Positions 63,301-64,000 of a DNA stretch of 64,000 nucleotides are shown one piece after another. Under the pieces are notes generated by a model. That model saw only the letters and a list, made by a program, of their open reading frames with translations. It did no database searches and had not been told where the DNA came from. This stretch comes from Torreya grandis (lineage: Eukaryota; Streptophyta; Pinopsida; Cupressales; Taxaceae), in NCBI GenBank assembly GCA_037957365.1, contig JARHVA010000316.1:248001-312000 (forward strand), read 5' to 3'. The stretch's first letter is position 1, and each line of letters opens with the position of its first letter. Made by a program: the position numbers and the translations under genes.

Positions 63301-64000
63301 TTTGCATTTGATTTGTAAACTCTTGACAAAAATTGTTGTTGCTACCAAAAAAGATGATGTCATCTAAGTAGACAACTATGATCAACATTTTTCCATTTTT
63401 AGACTTAACATATAGGTTACTATCTGCACATCCTTTGATAAATCCATGTTGATGCAAATAGTGATCCAATCTTGAATACCATGCTCTAGGTGCTTATTTT
63501 AAGCCATATAATGCTTTCTTCAATTTGCAAAAATAGACATCCTTATCTATCAGTTGAAAACCTTCAGGTTGTTCAATATTTTCTTCTTCTTCCAAGGTTC
63601 CATTTAGGAAAGTTGAGTTAACATCCATCTGATATAATTTGAACTTATTAAAGGCTAAGAATGCTAAAAACATTATGATGGACTCTAGTCTTACCACTGG
63701 GGAAAATGTCTCCTCAAAGTCTATTCATTTTATTTGAGCATATCCTTTGAAAACAAGTGTAGCTTTATTTCTCACAACAAATCCATCTTCATTCAGCTTG
63801 TTTTTAAAGACCCATGTTGTGCTTATGACATTTTTTTCTATGGGCCTTAGAACTAGCTATCAAGTTTTGTTCCTTTATATTTGACTTAGTTCATCATCTA
63901 TGGTATTTTGCCAATTCTCATCTTTACTAGCCTCACCAAAGGTTTTAGGCTTAATCTCTAAAATTAGAGTAAAACTTAATTTCTCCTTATTTATTTCAGA
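63301..64000 (-). pseudogene. Copia C2 reverse transcriptase, catalytic aspartates retained, partial
   Basis: Minus strand from the window edge. The connector region holds a TTWVFKNKLNEDG block (near 63830-63790) and an FEETFSPVVRLESI block (near 63730-63685). An open piece at 63697-63494 carries YQMDVNSTFLNGTLEEEENI, EQPEGFQLIDKDVYFCKLKK and ALYGLK. The catalytic box reads VYLDDIIFFGS with both aspartates intact (GATGAC at 63359-63364), unlike copia C1. Several stops (for example after ALYGLK and in the connector) make the copy defective. Integrase and gag should lie beyond position 64000. Confidence 0.85.

Larger units (their letters stand above)
58983..64000 (-). mobile_element. Ty1/copia retrotransposon C2 (minus strand), partial
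   Basis: The 3' end of a copia element whose 5' half lies beyond the window. Reading the minus strand: reverse transcriptase and RNase H (64000-62441), a 500-600 bp non-coding spacer, two polypurine tracts (near 61940 and 61815), then a long 3' LTR ending at 58983 with TTTAACA. The LTR end phrase GATTCAACCCCCTCTCA and the GTTTTTCCCATTGGGTTTTC phrase near 59160 (minus strand) are familiar plant copia LTR features. The RNase H wording resembles Sirevirus-type elements, which I hold at moderate confidence. The target site is within the gypsy gag; the left flank is TAACA (58978-58982), and the partner duplication is outside the window. Confidence 0.85.

Overview
This window looks like non-genic, repeat-filled nuclear DNA from a seed plant with a very large genome. 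It is strongly AT-rich and depleted in CpG. It carries decayed Ty1/copia and Ty3/gypsy retrotransposons with plant-type initiator-tRNA-Met primer sites, long microsatellites, and nested insertions inside very long LTRs. A gymnosperm is my best guess, but that is inference from style and from gag/protease wording that feels conifer-like. No host protein-coding gene, tRNA, rRNA or other RNA gene could be supported. Every recognisable coding stretch is a broken retroelement gene.

Layout. 1-6.2 kb: simple tandem repeats (71-bp and 22-bp periods), a gypsy-type LTR (1865-2998), one unit of a ~200-bp repeat, and a reverse-oriented old LTR of family T (4129-5690). 6.2-32.3 kb: an array of the ~200-bp repeat, apparently split by a large gypsy-like element on the minus strand (about 6619-29936). 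That element has two ~4.5-4.7 kb LTR-like direct repeats and encodes gag, a protease and an acidic linker, but I find no reverse transcriptase or integrase. A copia element (15318-20072) sits between its gag and protease. A 4-kb non-coding LTR element (23632-27613) sits in its 5' LTR. A CpG-richer LTR of family T (25731-27173) sits inside that 4-kb element. The ~200-bp array resumes at 29937 and reverses orientation near 30825.

32.3-54.9 kb: the reversed array is followed by a 1.3-kb sequence, and this pair recurs in inverted orientation at 51.8-54.9 kb. Between the two copies lies a second giant-LTR element (35587-46864; LTRs 4.7 and 4.4 kb, internal region only 2.2 kb). It holds one decayed gag-like frame. 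A poorly resolved AT-rich stretch with an antisense primer-binding site and a hairpin follows. 54.9-64 kb: AT-rich DNA with GT and TA microsatellites, then a second copy of the gypsy LTR seen at 1.9 kb. That copy is followed by its leader and gag, and the gag is cut at 58982 by a minus-strand copia element. Its long 3' LTR, polypurine tracts and RNase H/RT region run off the right edge.

The genes do not form a cellular pathway. The functional logic is that of retrotransposons and of parasitic or non-autonomous derivatives layered on one another. The most unusual items are the two giant-LTR elements with gag but no recognisable polymerase, and the ~200-bp tandem repeat that is linked to a larger dispersed repeat. 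Homology and boundary calls were made by eye, so edges of old elements are uncertain by tens of bases.
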